From assembly GCF_009857435.1 (NCBI RefSeq), contig NZ_WWCK01000002.1:310001-374000 (forward strand): a DNA stretch of 64,000 nt, given 5' to 3'. The notes below the pieces were generated by a model. That model saw nothing but the letters and a program-made list of their open reading frames with translations, made no database searches and was not told where the DNA came from. Each line of letters opens with the position of its first letter. The first letter of the stretch is position 1. Position numbers and translations under genes: made by a program. Of this stretch, positions 47,043 through 56,743 are shown piece by piece. The DNA is from Duganella rivi (lineage in GTDB: Bacteria > Pseudomonadota > Gammaproteobacteria > Burkholderiales > Burkholderiaceae_D).

Positions 47043-47953
47043 TTTGCTTCCTCCCTGATGCGTTTAGCTTCCGCTACTGCTTCGGCTTCCTCTTCCTTGG
47101 ACACCTCGTTCGGGCCCACGCGCGAGTAGTGGAACCAGCCCGCCAGCGCCGTCATGGCGATGCCCGCCAATGCCAGCGGCTTGGTCAAGCCCTTCCACAA
47201 TCCCACCGTGGCGCTGATGCTCGGATCCTTTTTCAGGCCGTGATACAGCGTTGGCTGGTCTGCGTGGTGCAGCACGTACATCACGTGCGTGCCGCCGACG
47301 CCGGCCGGATCGTACAAGCCCGCCTGCGCAAAGCCGCGCGACTTCAGATCCTCGATGCGCTCTTCCGCGTGATCCTTCATGTCCTCCTTGGTGCCGAACA
47401 TGATGGCGCCGGTAGGGCAGGTCTTGACGCAGGCCGGCTCCTGGCCGACAGCCACGCGATCCGAGCACAAGGTGCACTTGTAAGCGCGGCTGTCCTGCTT
47501 GGAGATGCGCGGTACATCGAACGGGCAGCCGGCCACGCAGTAACCGCAGCCGATGCAGTTCTCTTGGTGGAAGTCGACGATGCCGTTGGTGTACTGGACG
47601 ATCGCGCCCGGCGAAGGACAGGCTTTCAGACAGCCCGGGTCTTCGCAGTGCATACAGCCGTCCTTGCGGATCAGCCATTCCAGATCGCCCTTTGGATTCT
47701 CGTATTCCGAGAAGCGCATCACCGTCCATGACTGCGGCGTCAGGTCGATTGGGTTGTCGTACACGCCGGTGGTTTCACCCACCTCGTCGCGCAGATCGTT
47801 CCATTCCATGCAGGCCGTTTGGCAAGCCTTGCAGCCGATGCACTTGGAAACGTCGATCAGCTTTGCGACAGTGCCGGTCACCGGTGTGCGAGCCATCGGA
47901 GTCTGCACCGTCGTTGCCGACATGCGCTTGATATCAAGTGATTGTAATGCCAT
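47039..47953 (-). CDS. fdnH: formate dehydrogenase subunit beta, iron-sulfur
   Basis: The 304-residue protein carries four [4Fe-4S] motifs. [20 protein letters not shown] starts the first; [15 protein letters not shown] and [11 protein letters not shown] hold later clusters. A C-terminal helix ([16 protein letters not shown], about 265-282) anchors it to the membrane on the periplasmic side. It relays electrons from FdnG to FdnI. AGAGGAGATAAAC precedes the ATG. Confidence 0.95.
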   Translation of the reverse strand: MALQSLDIKRMSATTVQTPMARTPVTGTVAKLIDVSKCIGCKACQTACMEWNDLRDEVGETTGVYDNPIDLTPQSWTVMRFSEYENPKGDLEWLIRKDGCMHCEDPGCLKACPSPGAIVQYTNGIVDFHQENCIGCGYCVAGCPFDVPRISKQDSRAYKCTLCSDRVAVGQEPACVKTCPTGAIMFGTKEDMKDHAEERIEDLKSRGFAQAGLYDPAGVGGTHVMYVLHHADQPTLYHGLKKDPSISATVGLWKGLTKPLALAGIAMTALAGWFHYSRVGPNEVSKEEEAEAVAEAKRIREEAK

Positions 47954-47971
47954 GTTTATCTCCTCTGGCCG

Positions 47972-50900
47972 TTAAGCTTTTTCCACTTTCACCAGGAACG
48001 ACTTCGATTCCGGTGTCTGTGAATTGCCGTCGCCCACAACAGGCGTCAGCGTGTTAACCAAGTAGCCCGGTTTAGTGAGCCCCTTGAAGCCAAAGTTGAT
48101 CGGCAGGCCGACGTGGTGCATCGGTTTGCCATCGATGGTCAACTGCTTGATACGCTTGGTCACCACCGCTTTCGCGATGATGTAGCCGCGTCCCGAGGTC
48201 ACTTTCACGCGGTCGCCATGCACTACGCCGACTTCCTTGGCCAGCGCTTCGCCGATTTCGACGAACTGCTCCGGCTGGATAATGGAATTCAAACGCGCGT
48301 GCTTCGTCCAGAAGTGGAAGTGCTCCGTGAGGCGATAGCTGGTCGCCGCATGCGGGAACTGCTCCTTCTTGCCCAACTTCTTGCGGTCGTTCGGGAACAT
48401 GCGGCCGGCCGGGTTGTTGAAGGCTTTCGGATTGTTCGGGTGCAGCGGGTTATGCCCGATCGGCGATTCGAACGGCTCGTAGTGCTCGGGGAACGGCCCC
48501 TCCGCCATCGAGTCGCGCGAGAAGAAGCGCGCTACGCCTTCGGCCAGCATGATGAATGGCCCCATGCCGTTTTCCGGCGGTTCATCCGCCTTGTAGTCCG
48601 GTATGTCCGCGCCGCCCCAGTTGGTGCCGTTCCACGCAATCAGCTTGCGGGTCGAGTCCCATGGCTTGCCTTTCGGGTCGCAGGAGGCACGGTTATACAG
48701 CACGCGGCGGTTAGCCGGCCATGCCCACGCCCAGTTCAGCGTATTGCCGATACCGGTCGGATCGCTGTTGTCGCGGCGGCCCATCTGGTTGCCGGCAGCC
48801 GTCCAGCAACCGGCAAAGATCCAGCAACCGCAAGCCGTGCTGCCGTCGTCCTTCAACTGCGCGAAGCCCGCCAACTGCTCGTTCTTCTTCAGGATAACCT
48901 TGGTCGGATCTTTCGGATCGGTGATCTCTTTCAGCGCCTTGCCGTTGTACTCCATCGCCAGTTCCTCTGGAGTAGGGGAGGCTGGGTTGGCGTAGTTCCA
49001 GGTCAGGTTCAGAATCGGATCAGGGAATTTGCCGCCGTCGGTCTGGTACGCCTTCTTCATGCGCAGGAAGATGCCCGACATGATTTCCAGATCGCTCTTG
49101 GTCTGGCCTGGGCCTTCGGCGCCTTGCCAGTGCCATTGCAGCACGCGCGAGGAGCTCACCAGCGAGCCGCGTTCTTCCGCGAAGCAGGTGGTCGGCAGGC
49201 TGAATACCTCGGTCTGGATTTTCGTCGGATCGACTTTGTGGAAGTCGCCGTGCGGTTTCCAGAACTCGGCGGTCTCGGTCTGCAGCGGATCCATGATGGC
49301 CAGCCATTTCAGCTTGGACAGCGCCTCGGTGGTCTTCTGCTTGTCCGGCGCCGATGCCAGGATGTTGAAGCCCTGGCAGATGTAGCCGGTCATTTTCCCC
49401 TGGATCATCAGCTCGAACGCCTGCATCATGTCATACGGCTTATCGAGCTTGGGCAGGTAGTTGAAGGCGTAGTTGTTTTCCTCGGTCGCAGCGTCGCCCC
49501 ACCAGGCCTTCATGAAGGAGACCAGGAATTTCTTCGAGTTGCTGTAGTAGCTCAACTGGTTAGGACGCAAAGGCTTCAGCGCGCGCTTGGCCACGTAGGC
49601 ATCCCAATCCTGTTCCGCTTCGCCCGGCAGGGTCAGATAACCCGGCAGCATATTGGTCAGCAGGCCAAGGTCGGTCAGACCCTGGATATTGGAGTGGCCG
49701 CGCAGCGCGTTCATGCCGCCGCCGGCGATACCCATGTTCCCGAGCAGCAGCTGCACCATGGCGCCGGTACGCAGGGTTTCCGCGCCGGTCGAGTGCTGCG
49801 TCCAGCCCAGTGCATACAGGATGGTCGCAGCACGTCCCGGCACCGCGGTCGATGCCAGCAGCTCCGCCACGTGATGGAATTTTTCCGGCGGCACGCCGCA
49901 GGCTTTCTCCACCATCTCAGGCGTGTAGCGCGAGTAGTGCTTCTTCATCAGCTGGTACACGCAGCGCGGGTGTTCGAGCGTCGGGTCGACCTTGGCAAAG
50001 CCGTCTTCGCCCATCTCGTAGTTCCAGCTGCTCTTGTCCGTGTACTTGTTCTTCTCGTCGTCCCAGCCCGAATACAGGCCGTCGTTAAAGGCGAAATCCT
50101 CGCGCACGATGAACGGCATGTCCGTGTAGTTGCGGACGTAGTCGTGCTGGATTTTGTCGTTGGTGAGCAGGTAGTTGATGATACCGCCCAGGAAAACGAT
50201 GTCCGCACCGGTACGGGTAGGGACGTAATAGTCCGCCACCGAAGCGGTTCGGGTATAGCGCGGATCGACCACGATCAACTTGGCGCCGCGATGCGCCTTC
50301 GCTTCCGTGACCCATTTAAACCCGCAAGGGTGTGCTTCTGCTGCGTTGCCGCCCATGACCAGGATGACATCTGCATTCTTGATGTCTACCCAGTGATTCG
50401 TCATCGCACCACGTCCAAATGTCGAGGCAAGACCTGCCACCGTTGGACCGTGTCAAACACGTGCTTGATTGTCGAATGGGAGCATGCCAGTGGCACGCAT
50501 CGTTTTATGGGTTAAGTAGCCGACTTCATTGGTACTGGCCGATGCGCACAGCATGCCAGTGGTAGTCCATCGGTTGACGGTTTTGCCGTCCTCGGTTTTT
50601 TCGACGAAGTTGGCGTCACGATCCGCCTTCATCAGTTTGGCGATGCGGTTGAGCGCTTCATCCCACGACATCGGCGACCATTCGGTCGCACCCGGCGCGC
50701 GGTACTGCGGTGCGAGCAGGCGGTTCGGCGAGTGGATGAAGTCAATCAGGCTGGCGCCTTTCGGGCACAAGGTGCCGCGGTTGACAGGGTGGTCGGCGTC
50801 GCCCTCGATGTGGATGATGCTGGCCGCGGCGTTTTTCGCGCCATCGCCCAATCCGTACATCAGGATGCCGCATCCGACGGAGCAGTATGGGCAGGTGTTG

Positions 50901-51043
50901 CGGGTCTCGGTGCTGCGCGCCAGCTTGTACTGCCGGACTTCGGCCAAAGCCGTCGCCGGTGCAAAGCCAAGGAGCGCGATGCTCGAACCCGCGATGGTCG
51001 CGCCAGTCACCCGAAGGAACTGGCGTCTCGACATCTGGTTCAT
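47972..51043 (-). CDS. fdnG: formate dehydrogenase subunit alpha, selenocysteine-containing (UGA recoded at 50453-50455)
   Basis: The full product is 1023 residues and requires reading through the in-frame TGA at 50455-50453 (Sec197), as E. coli FdnG has Sec196. N-terminally of it is a Tat signal (MNQMSRRQFLRVTGATIAGS) and a [4Fe-4S] ligand set (TCPYCSVGCG and GTLCPKGAS), and NQARV directly precedes the TGA. C-terminally the frame continues with HGPTVAGLASTFGRGAMTNH, the molybdopterin-bis(MGD) domains and a normal C-terminus. Formate is oxidised to CO2 in the periplasm with electrons passed to fdnH. Without recoding the gene would look like two frames, 50453-51043 and 47972-50440. Confidence 0.97.
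50411..50455 (-). promoter_or_regulatory. SECIS element of fdnG
   Basis: On the minus strand, the TGA (50455-50453) is followed after 14 bases by a hairpin: GGCA (50438-50435), loop GGTCT, TGCC (50429-50426). The GG at the start of the loop and the distance from the codon match bacterial SECIS elements recognised by SelB. The outer part of the stem is less clear to me. Confidence 0.85.
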
Positions 51044-51181
51044 GGTGTCGTCCTCTCTTTTGGTCTAGTGACCTTCCGAGTTTAGCACCGGGCACAAGCG
51101 GACTGTGAGTGCAGATTTGTATTAATTGTTGCTAGATAGCCAGAAACGCCTTTCGGTATAGGTTATTTGATAATGTTGGTT

Positions 51182-52453
51182 TTATTTATAACAACGTTTC
51201 AACTGCCTGTAGTCGTAGAAGTGGCTGGCGGAGGAGATTTTTGCGTAGTCGCAGCTGGACTTAAAGCTGGTTTCGCGCTCGTTGTACAGCATGCGGATCA
51301 GCGTGCGGCCGGTGGTGTCCTGGTAGATGTCCCATTGGATGTTGGCCGCCATCGGCGCGACGGCGGCGCCGCGCCATGGGCTGTTGTCGTAACTGTAAAT
51401 CGCGGCGCGCGGCAGTTGTTCGGACATGCCCGGTATGCCTAGCGCGCTTGCCATCGGGATCACGATTTCGGCGTGGGCGAAGCGGAGTTTGGCGGCGTGC
51501 GCGTGGTTGCCGGCGGTGATGGCGTCGGCCTCGTTGAAAAAATCGTCCAGCAGGGAAGAGGCCATGCGCCATGTGACATCGCCGTTTTCTGTGATGCCCG
51601 GGCCTTTTTCGTAGAAGGCGGCGGCGTCTTCGGCTTCGGCGTAGACGCGCGCGTGCTCGGGCGGCATGTACCGTGTGAAGTTGGTTTGGAGCTCGGCCCG
51701 CATGTCGGCTGCTGCGGCGTATAGCTGGTACAGCGCGAGTGCGGTCTCGGTGGCGTCTTGCGCGGCGATGAAGGCTGGCGTGAACAGGCGGGCCAGCGTG
51801 GCTTGGACGGCGGCGCGCAAGCGCGGTTGCGCGTGGATGGCGGCTTCGCGCGCTTTCAGTTCGTCGCTCCTGGCCCAGCGCTGGTAGGCGAGACTGGACT
51901 CAGTTACCTGTGCGTCGTCCCTGGCGTTCAGCTTGTGGAAGTAGAGCGTGGAGCGGTCTATACTGGTGTCCACTTGCGCGGCGAGTGCGGGCTGCTGCTG
52001 CACCAGCGAGCGGACGAAGAAGCCGCCACTGTCGACGGCGCGATCCTTGCCGGACGAGACGACCAGGATTCGGCGCTGGCCGCCTGCCGCGCCGTCGAAC
52101 GGCTGCGGCATCCGCGCGTACAGGCGTTTGGCAAGCTGCGTGTGTTCTTCCAAGCCCTGCGCCGTCTCGTTGCCGTAGCCGATCTTCGCATTCGCCTGCA
52201 TCATCAACTCGATGTCCGGCCCCAGCGCGCGGCCGAGCGGCGTGAGGGCGTTCTGCGCGGCCGCCTGCCGCCATACATCCAGCAAAGCATGCGCCGTCTT
52301 GGGGCTGGTCAGCCCGCGCGACCCGTGCCGCGCCAGCATCTCCGTGTAGACAGGTTTGAAGCCGTCCGGCGCCGCCTCATAGGTGGCGCTATCCTGCTGC
52401 GGCGCATACGGCGTCTTGGTCGCCAGCAGCAGCGACAGCGCAAGCTCAATCAT
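51182..52453 (-). CDS. histidine acid phosphatase, MINPP-like (probable phytase)
   Basis: The 423-residue protein has the histidine phosphatase signature MLARHGSRGLT (RHGxR near residue 42) with a nucleophilic His, and a C-terminal proton-donor motif AHAEIVIPMASALG (HAE). HAE instead of HD is characteristic of multiple inositol polyphosphate phosphatases, which include bacterial phytases. The hydrophobic N-terminus (IELALSLLLATKTP) could be a short signal. It overlaps the TonB receptor stop by one base, so it is translationally coupled. Phytate hydrolysis is inferred from motif class; it could be another organophosphatase. Confidence 0.8.
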   Translation of the reverse strand: MIELALSLLLATKTPYAPQQDSATYEAAPDGFKPVYTEMLARHGSRGLTSPKTAHALLDVWRQAAAQNALTPLGRALGPDIELMMQANAKIGYGNETAQGLEEHTQLAKRLYARMPQPFDGAAGGQRRILVVSSGKDRAVDSGGFFVRSLVQQQPALAAQVDTSIDRSTLYFHKLNARDDAQVTESSLAYQRWARSDELKAREAAIHAQPRLRAAVQATLARLFTPAFIAAQDATETALALYQLYAAAADMRAELQTNFTRYMPPEHARVYAEAEDAAAFYEKGPGITENGDVTWRMASSLLDDFFNEADAITAGNHAHAAKLRFAHAEIVIPMASALGIPGMSEQLPRAAIYSYDNSPWRGAAVAPMAANIQWDIYQDTTGRTLIRMLYNERETSFKSSCDYAKISSASHFYDYRQLKRCYK

Positions 52454-54546
52454 CAGAAGTCCACGCGCACATTGACGCTAGCCGTACGCGGCGCGCCAAT
52501 ATTCAAGTAGTTCTCCTGGTAGTAAGTCCAGTACTTGCGATTGGCGATATTCGAAATATTCGCCCGCACGCTAATCATTTTGCCGAAATAGCGGTGACGA
52601 TAATTGAAGCCCGCATCAAACAAGGTATAGGCTGGGAGCGTGTTCACGTTGGCAGCATCCATTGGCAACTCACCGAGGTACTGGCTGCCGACGTGCAGGG
52701 CGAGACCCGGCAAAACCTCGCGCCAGGTCGCCTGCACCGAAGCCTGGCGGCGCGGCGCCCCGACCGCACGCTTGCCGCTGTAACCCGGCGCGGCATCTTC
52801 CAGCGTCGCATCCAGCAGCATGATACCGCCTTCGATCGACACATTCTTCGCCGCCTGCACCACCGTGTTGAACTCCAGGCCTTGATACTTGGTCTCGCCA
52901 TCCAGTACATACACATTGGCCGCATTGGTGTATTGCGCGCCGCGCTCGATGCGGAACAACGACGCGGTGGCATTCCACCAGCTACGCTCCGTCTTGACGC
53001 CGACTTCCGACTGCTTGCTCTTAATCGGCGCAAAAGTCTGATTTGCATTGACGGTGGAGGTAGGAGCATTCGCCGCCTGCTCCAGTGCTTCCACATAGCT
53101 GGCGTACAGCGTGGTATCGGCCGCCGGCTTGTACATCAGCGCCACGGTCGGCGTGGTCTTGTCTGCCGTGTAGCGCGCATTCAGCGCACCCTTGGTCGAA
53201 TAAGCGTTATCGACAAACTGCGTGTAGCGCAAACCGGCCAGCACCGACCAGTTATCGCTCAACTTCAGCGTATCGCTGGCAAATACCGCTTCTTGACGGG
53301 CAGTCTCGTCGCGGTACGTGCCGCCGCTGTAATTGATGCCCCATACGTTGATGATGGTCGGTGCGTACAGATTGCCGGTGCCGAGATATGTCTTAGGCGT
53401 CACCACCGAAGAAGTGGATGCGAGGTTCTGCGACATCACGCCAAGCACCACCTCGTTGCCGCTGAAGCTACCGTTGATCGTCGCTTGCACCTGATCGAAG
53501 TGATAGCCGTGCAGCTCCGAAGTTACGCGATCCTTGTAATCGCCGGCGTTGCTGGTGATGTAGTACTGATCCTTCTTGTACACGCGAGTCGAATCCGATG
53601 TGCGGTAGGAAGCATTCACCACCCACTCCGGCGCCAAGCGATACTCAACACCGGTAGTCGCCAGCGTGTATTCCACGTCGCTGCCTGCGCCGACGCTATT
53701 CAACTTGCTTTCGCCGTCAATCGGCTTAGGCACTTTGTAAGCTGGGGCGATGATAATGTCCGTACCGCCCACGCTGGCGCGACGCTGATAGATCGCATCG
53801 TACGTCAGGGCCAGATCGGTGTTGACGCGCCATTCCAGATTCAAACCTGCGGCGTTGCGATTGATCGAGCCGCTTTCCTGTTTCAAATCGCCGTCTTCAT
53901 GCAGCAGATTCAAACGATAGCCAAAGCCGCCTTCTTCGCCGAGGCGGCCGCCCATATCGATATGTTCCTTGATCGCGCCGCCTTCCTGGTAGCCCATGGC
54001 CGCGCTGAAGCTCTTGCTGGTAGTCGGGCGCTTGCTCACGTAGTTGACGATGCCGCCCGGCGAACCGAAGCCGTACATATAGCCGGTGAGACCCTTCAAG
54101 GCCTCTACGCTTTCAAACATCTCCAGCGGCATCTCGGTGCCGCGATTGATGTTGGCAAGGCCGTTGATCTTGTAGCCGTTCAGGTCATCGAGGCGCAGGC
54201 CGCGCATTTGAATGGTGGCCGGGTGAGTGGAAATCGGTGGCGAGATTGCCGTTACCGAAGCATCGTACTTCAGCACTTCCGAAATGCTGGTCGCCAGGCG
54301 GTCTTCGATTTCGTCGCTGGAGACAGCCTTGGTGGAGAAGGGCGTGCCGAGTTCCGATTTGCGTCCCAGTGCGCCGCTGCTGACGCTATCGCCGAGTTTT
54401 TTCTTCTCGACGGTGGCCTTCACTTCGACAGTCGACAGCGCGCCGCCCGCATCTTCCGCCATGGCGGAGAAGTGAAGGGCGCACAGGCCGGCGGCGGCAA
54501 GCGCCAATTGCAGACGGGATGGAGCGAAAGGGGACTTGGAAGGCAT
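52453..54546 (-). CDS. TonB-dependent (siderophore-type) receptor
   Basis: The 697-residue outer-membrane receptor has a signal peptide (LQLALAAAGLCALHFSAMA), a plug domain (about 70-190, RGLRLDDLNGYKINGLANIN, then ESVEALKGLTGYMYGFGSPG) and a 22-strand barrel ending in RTASVNVRVDF, with a terminal Phe. It looks like the ferrichrome/ferrioxamine type. Its last base is shared with the ATG of the phosphatase. No energy-coupling or regulator gene is next to it. Confidence 0.88.
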   Translation of the reverse strand: MPSKSPFAPSRLQLALAAAGLCALHFSAMAEDAGGALSTVEVKATVEKKKLGDSVSSGALGRKSELGTPFSTKAVSSDEIEDRLATSISEVLKYDASVTAISPPISTHPATIQMRGLRLDDLNGYKINGLANINRGTEMPLEMFESVEALKGLTGYMYGFGSPGGIVNYVSKRPTTSKSFSAAMGYQEGGAIKEHIDMGGRLGEEGGFGYRLNLLHEDGDLKQESGSINRNAAGLNLEWRVNTDLALTYDAIYQRRASVGGTDIIIAPAYKVPKPIDGESKLNSVGAGSDVEYTLATTGVEYRLAPEWVVNASYRTSDSTRVYKKDQYYITSNAGDYKDRVTSELHGYHFDQVQATINGSFSGNEVVLGVMSQNLASTSSVVTPKTYLGTGNLYAPTIINVWGINYSGGTYRDETARQEAVFASDTLKLSDNWSVLAGLRYTQFVDNAYSTKGALNARYTADKTTPTVALMYKPAADTTLYASYVEALEQAANAPTSTVNANQTFAPIKSKQSEVGVKTERSWWNATASLFRIERGAQYTNAANVYVLDGETKYQGLEFNTVVQAAKNVSIEGGIMLLDATLEDAAPGYSGKRAVGAPRRQASVQATWREVLPGLALHVGSQYLGELPMDAANVNTLPAYTLFDAGFNYRHRYFGKMISVRANISNIANRKYWTYYQENYLNIGAPRTASVNVRVDF

Positions 54547-54616
54547 GGGGACGATGGTGAGCTAATAAAGCTCGCCATCGTATTGGCCGCATATGACAGC
54601 CATGTGACGAACTACA

Positions 54617-55528
54617 TTACAAGTTCGTAAGGTTCTCGATATCCGCCAGCGACGGCGGCGATGCACCTTGGCCGAGACAGGCCGCAGCGCCGGCCGCCAC
54701 CGAGAACTGCAAGTGCTGCAACGGCGTGGCATTGGCACGATGCATCATGCTCCACGCCAGCGCAGCGATGCTGGCGTCACCCGCGCCCACGGTGTCCACC
54801 ACGTTGATCTTCGGCGCAGGCAGCGACCACGAGTCGTGTCCCACGTGCAGCGATGCGCCGTTGCCACCCTTGGTGTACAAGTAGGTCGCCGCCGGATTCC
54901 AACTGCGCAGCGTGGCGAATGCACCTTCAATATCCTTGGTGCGGAACAGGCCTTCCAAATCCTCTTCCGACACCTTGACCACGTCCGCCAGCTCGGTCAT
55001 GCGGCGCAGCGTGGCGTCATAGCTGGCGTCCATCAGCAAGCGGTAGTTTGGATCGTAGCTGATGCGCACACCATCGCGCTTCAGCTGTTCGGCCAGCGCC
55101 ACCAGCTTGCCCGCCAGCGGTTGCCGCGCAAGGCTGATGCCGCCGAAATGCACCCATTTGCAGTGTGCGCGCCAGCCCTCCGGCAGTAGAGCGGCGTCAA
55201 ACTGTAAATCGGCGCTGTCGTCGCCGACGAAGAAATAGGCTGGCGGATCGGTGCGATGCACGATCGCCAGCAAAGGAGAGTTTTTGTAACGCTGGAGGAA
55301 GCGCAGATCGAGCCGCGCCGCCTCGCTGGCCTGCCACAACGCGTCGCCAAATACGTCGCTGCTGATAGCGCCTGCAAACGCGGTCAGCACATCCAGCTTG
55401 GCCATGGCGCGCGCCACGTTCCAGGTCGAGCCGCCGGTTTGGCTCAGCCACTGCTGCTGTGCCGCGTCCTGCACGATCATATCGGTGAGCGCTTCGCCCG
55501 CCGCCACAAAGGAAGGGAAGGCTGTCAT
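54617..55528 (-). CDS. PfkB-family fructokinase
   Basis: The 303-residue ribokinase-fold enzyme begins with FVAAGEALTDMIV and ends its active site with VVDTVGAGDASIAALAWSM (GAGDA, about residue 244). Fructokinase is the best functional guess because it lies beside a mannose isomerase in a mannan locus: fructose from mannose would be phosphorylated to fructose 6-phosphate. It is one base after the AGE gene stop (same strand), so these are likely co-transcribed. Substrate specificity cannot be read directly from the sequence. Confidence 0.85.
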   Translation of the reverse strand: MTAFPSFVAAGEALTDMIVQDAAQQQWLSQTGGSTWNVARAMAKLDVLTAFAGAISSDVFGDALWQASEAARLDLRFLQRYKNSPLLAIVHRTDPPAYFFVGDDSADLQFDAALLPEGWRAHCKWVHFGGISLARQPLAGKLVALAEQLKRDGVRISYDPNYRLLMDASYDATLRRMTELADVVKVSEEDLEGLFRTKDIEGAFATLRSWNPAATYLYTKGGNGASLHVGHDSWSLPAPKINVVDTVGAGDASIAALAWSMMHRANATPLQHLQFSVAAGAAACLGQGASPPSLADIENLTNL

Positions 55529-55529
55529 C

Positions 55530-56741
55530 TCAGTCCTTCTTCAGCACATTAAGCACTTCGTAGCACGCGCCCATGGTGTGGTAATCCACTTTGCCTGCCG
55601 GGCTTTTCTCGTCGGTCAGCTTGCTGTTGTCCGCACCGAGGATGCGATACCAGGCGCCATGCTGATGGTCGACGAAATGCTCCCAGCTGTAATTCCAGAT
55701 CTTGTCATACCACGTCCAGTAGCGCGCCTCGCCCGTGCGCGCCGCCAGCAGCGCAGCGGTAGCAAGGCTCTCTGCCTGTACCCAGAAATATTTGAGGTCA
55801 TCGCAAATGCTGCCGTCCGGCGCAAAGCCGTAGTAGATGCCGCCGTGTTGATGATCCCATGCTTTTGCCAGCGCCGTGTCGAACAACTCCACCGCGCGTG
55901 GCAGCAGCCAGTTAGGATTGTTGGCGAGGTGCGCGCCGTGGCGTTCCAGCAGCAGCAACAGCTTGGCCCACTCGGTCAAGTGGCCCGGCTGGTAGCCCCA
56001 CGGTCGGAAGATATTGCTCTTGTCGTGGCGGTTGTATTCCGTGTCCACCGTCCAATCGGCATGGTAGTGTTCCCACACCATGTTGTCGGCCAGCGCGGCC
56101 TGGCGCATGGTGATGTTGTGCGCCAGCGTTTCCGCGCGCAGCAGGTAGGCACGGTTGTTGGTCGCTTCAAAGGCAGCGATCAGCGCTTCGCAAGCGTGCA
56201 TGTTGGCGTTCTGGCCGCGATAGCCGTCGAGCGTCGACCAATCGGCGCTGGCTTCGTCGGCGTACAGGCCGTACTTCGGATCCCAGAAACGCTTTTCCAT
56301 CAACTCAAAGGTTTCATCGATCCACGGCGCGGCTTGCATTTCGCCGGCCATCAGCGCATGGCTGTAAGCCAGCAGCACAAAGGCCAGGCCGTAGCAGTGA
56401 TTGGTGCCGTCCGTAACGCGGCCTACGCCATTGTTCCAATCCAGCTGCCATGCATAGCCGCCGGTGGCCGGATTGCGGTGAGCTTCGCGCAGGAAGGCCA
56501 ACGCTTGCCGCAGCCGCTGCCGATCCGCCACATCGCCGAACTGCCGCCACGCCATCGCATAGTTAAAGACGAAACGCGTGCTGCTGACAAGGTGGCGCGT
56601 ATGCGCGTCATAGACCGTGCCGTCATCTTTATAAAAGTGATACAGGCCGCCGCTAGGATCAATGCAGCGGGCATCATAGAATTGCTTGGTGTGGCGGATG
56701 TGGTTCAGCAGGGTGGTGCGGGATCGGAAATCAGGGGCCAT
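55530..56741 (-). CDS. AGE-family aldose-ketose isomerase, probable D-mannose isomerase
   Basis: The 403-residue (alpha/alpha)6-barrel protein has AGE superfamily motifs. RHLVSSTRFVFNYAMAW (about residues 48-65) and RPWGYQPGHLTEWAKLLL (about 246-263) supply the catalytic histidines; DHQHGGIYYG and TMGACYEVL at the end are also conserved. This second block resembles D-mannose isomerase/YihS proteins more than N-acylglucosamine 2-epimerases or cellobiose 2-epimerases. It would convert mannose to fructose for the adjacent kinase. Cellobiose/mannobiose 2-epimerase is the alternative. It is two bases from the LacI gene. Confidence 0.82.
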   Translation of the reverse strand: MAPDFRSRTTLLNHIRHTKQFYDARCIDPSGGLYHFYKDDGTVYDAHTRHLVSSTRFVFNYAMAWRQFGDVADRQRLRQALAFLREAHRNPATGGYAWQLDWNNGVGRVTDGTNHCYGLAFVLLAYSHALMAGEMQAAPWIDETFELMEKRFWDPKYGLYADEASADWSTLDGYRGQNANMHACEALIAAFEATNNRAYLLRAETLAHNITMRQAALADNMVWEHYHADWTVDTEYNRHDKSNIFRPWGYQPGHLTEWAKLLLLLERHGAHLANNPNWLLPRAVELFDTALAKAWDHQHGGIYYGFAPDGSICDDLKYFWVQAESLATAALLAARTGEARYWTWYDKIWNYSWEHFVDHQHGAWYRILGADNSKLTDEKSPAGKVDYHTMGACYEVLNVLKKD

Positions 56742-56743
56742 CT

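Noticed and set aside
50453..50455. A nonsense mutation splitting fdnG
   Set aside because: The position corresponds to Sec196 of E. coli FdnG, a SECIS hairpin follows, and selA, selB and selC are in the same operon.
48113..50515. An 800-codon open frame on the plus strand opposite fdnG
   Set aside because: It is the antisense of fdnG in GC-rich DNA and has no recognisable domains.
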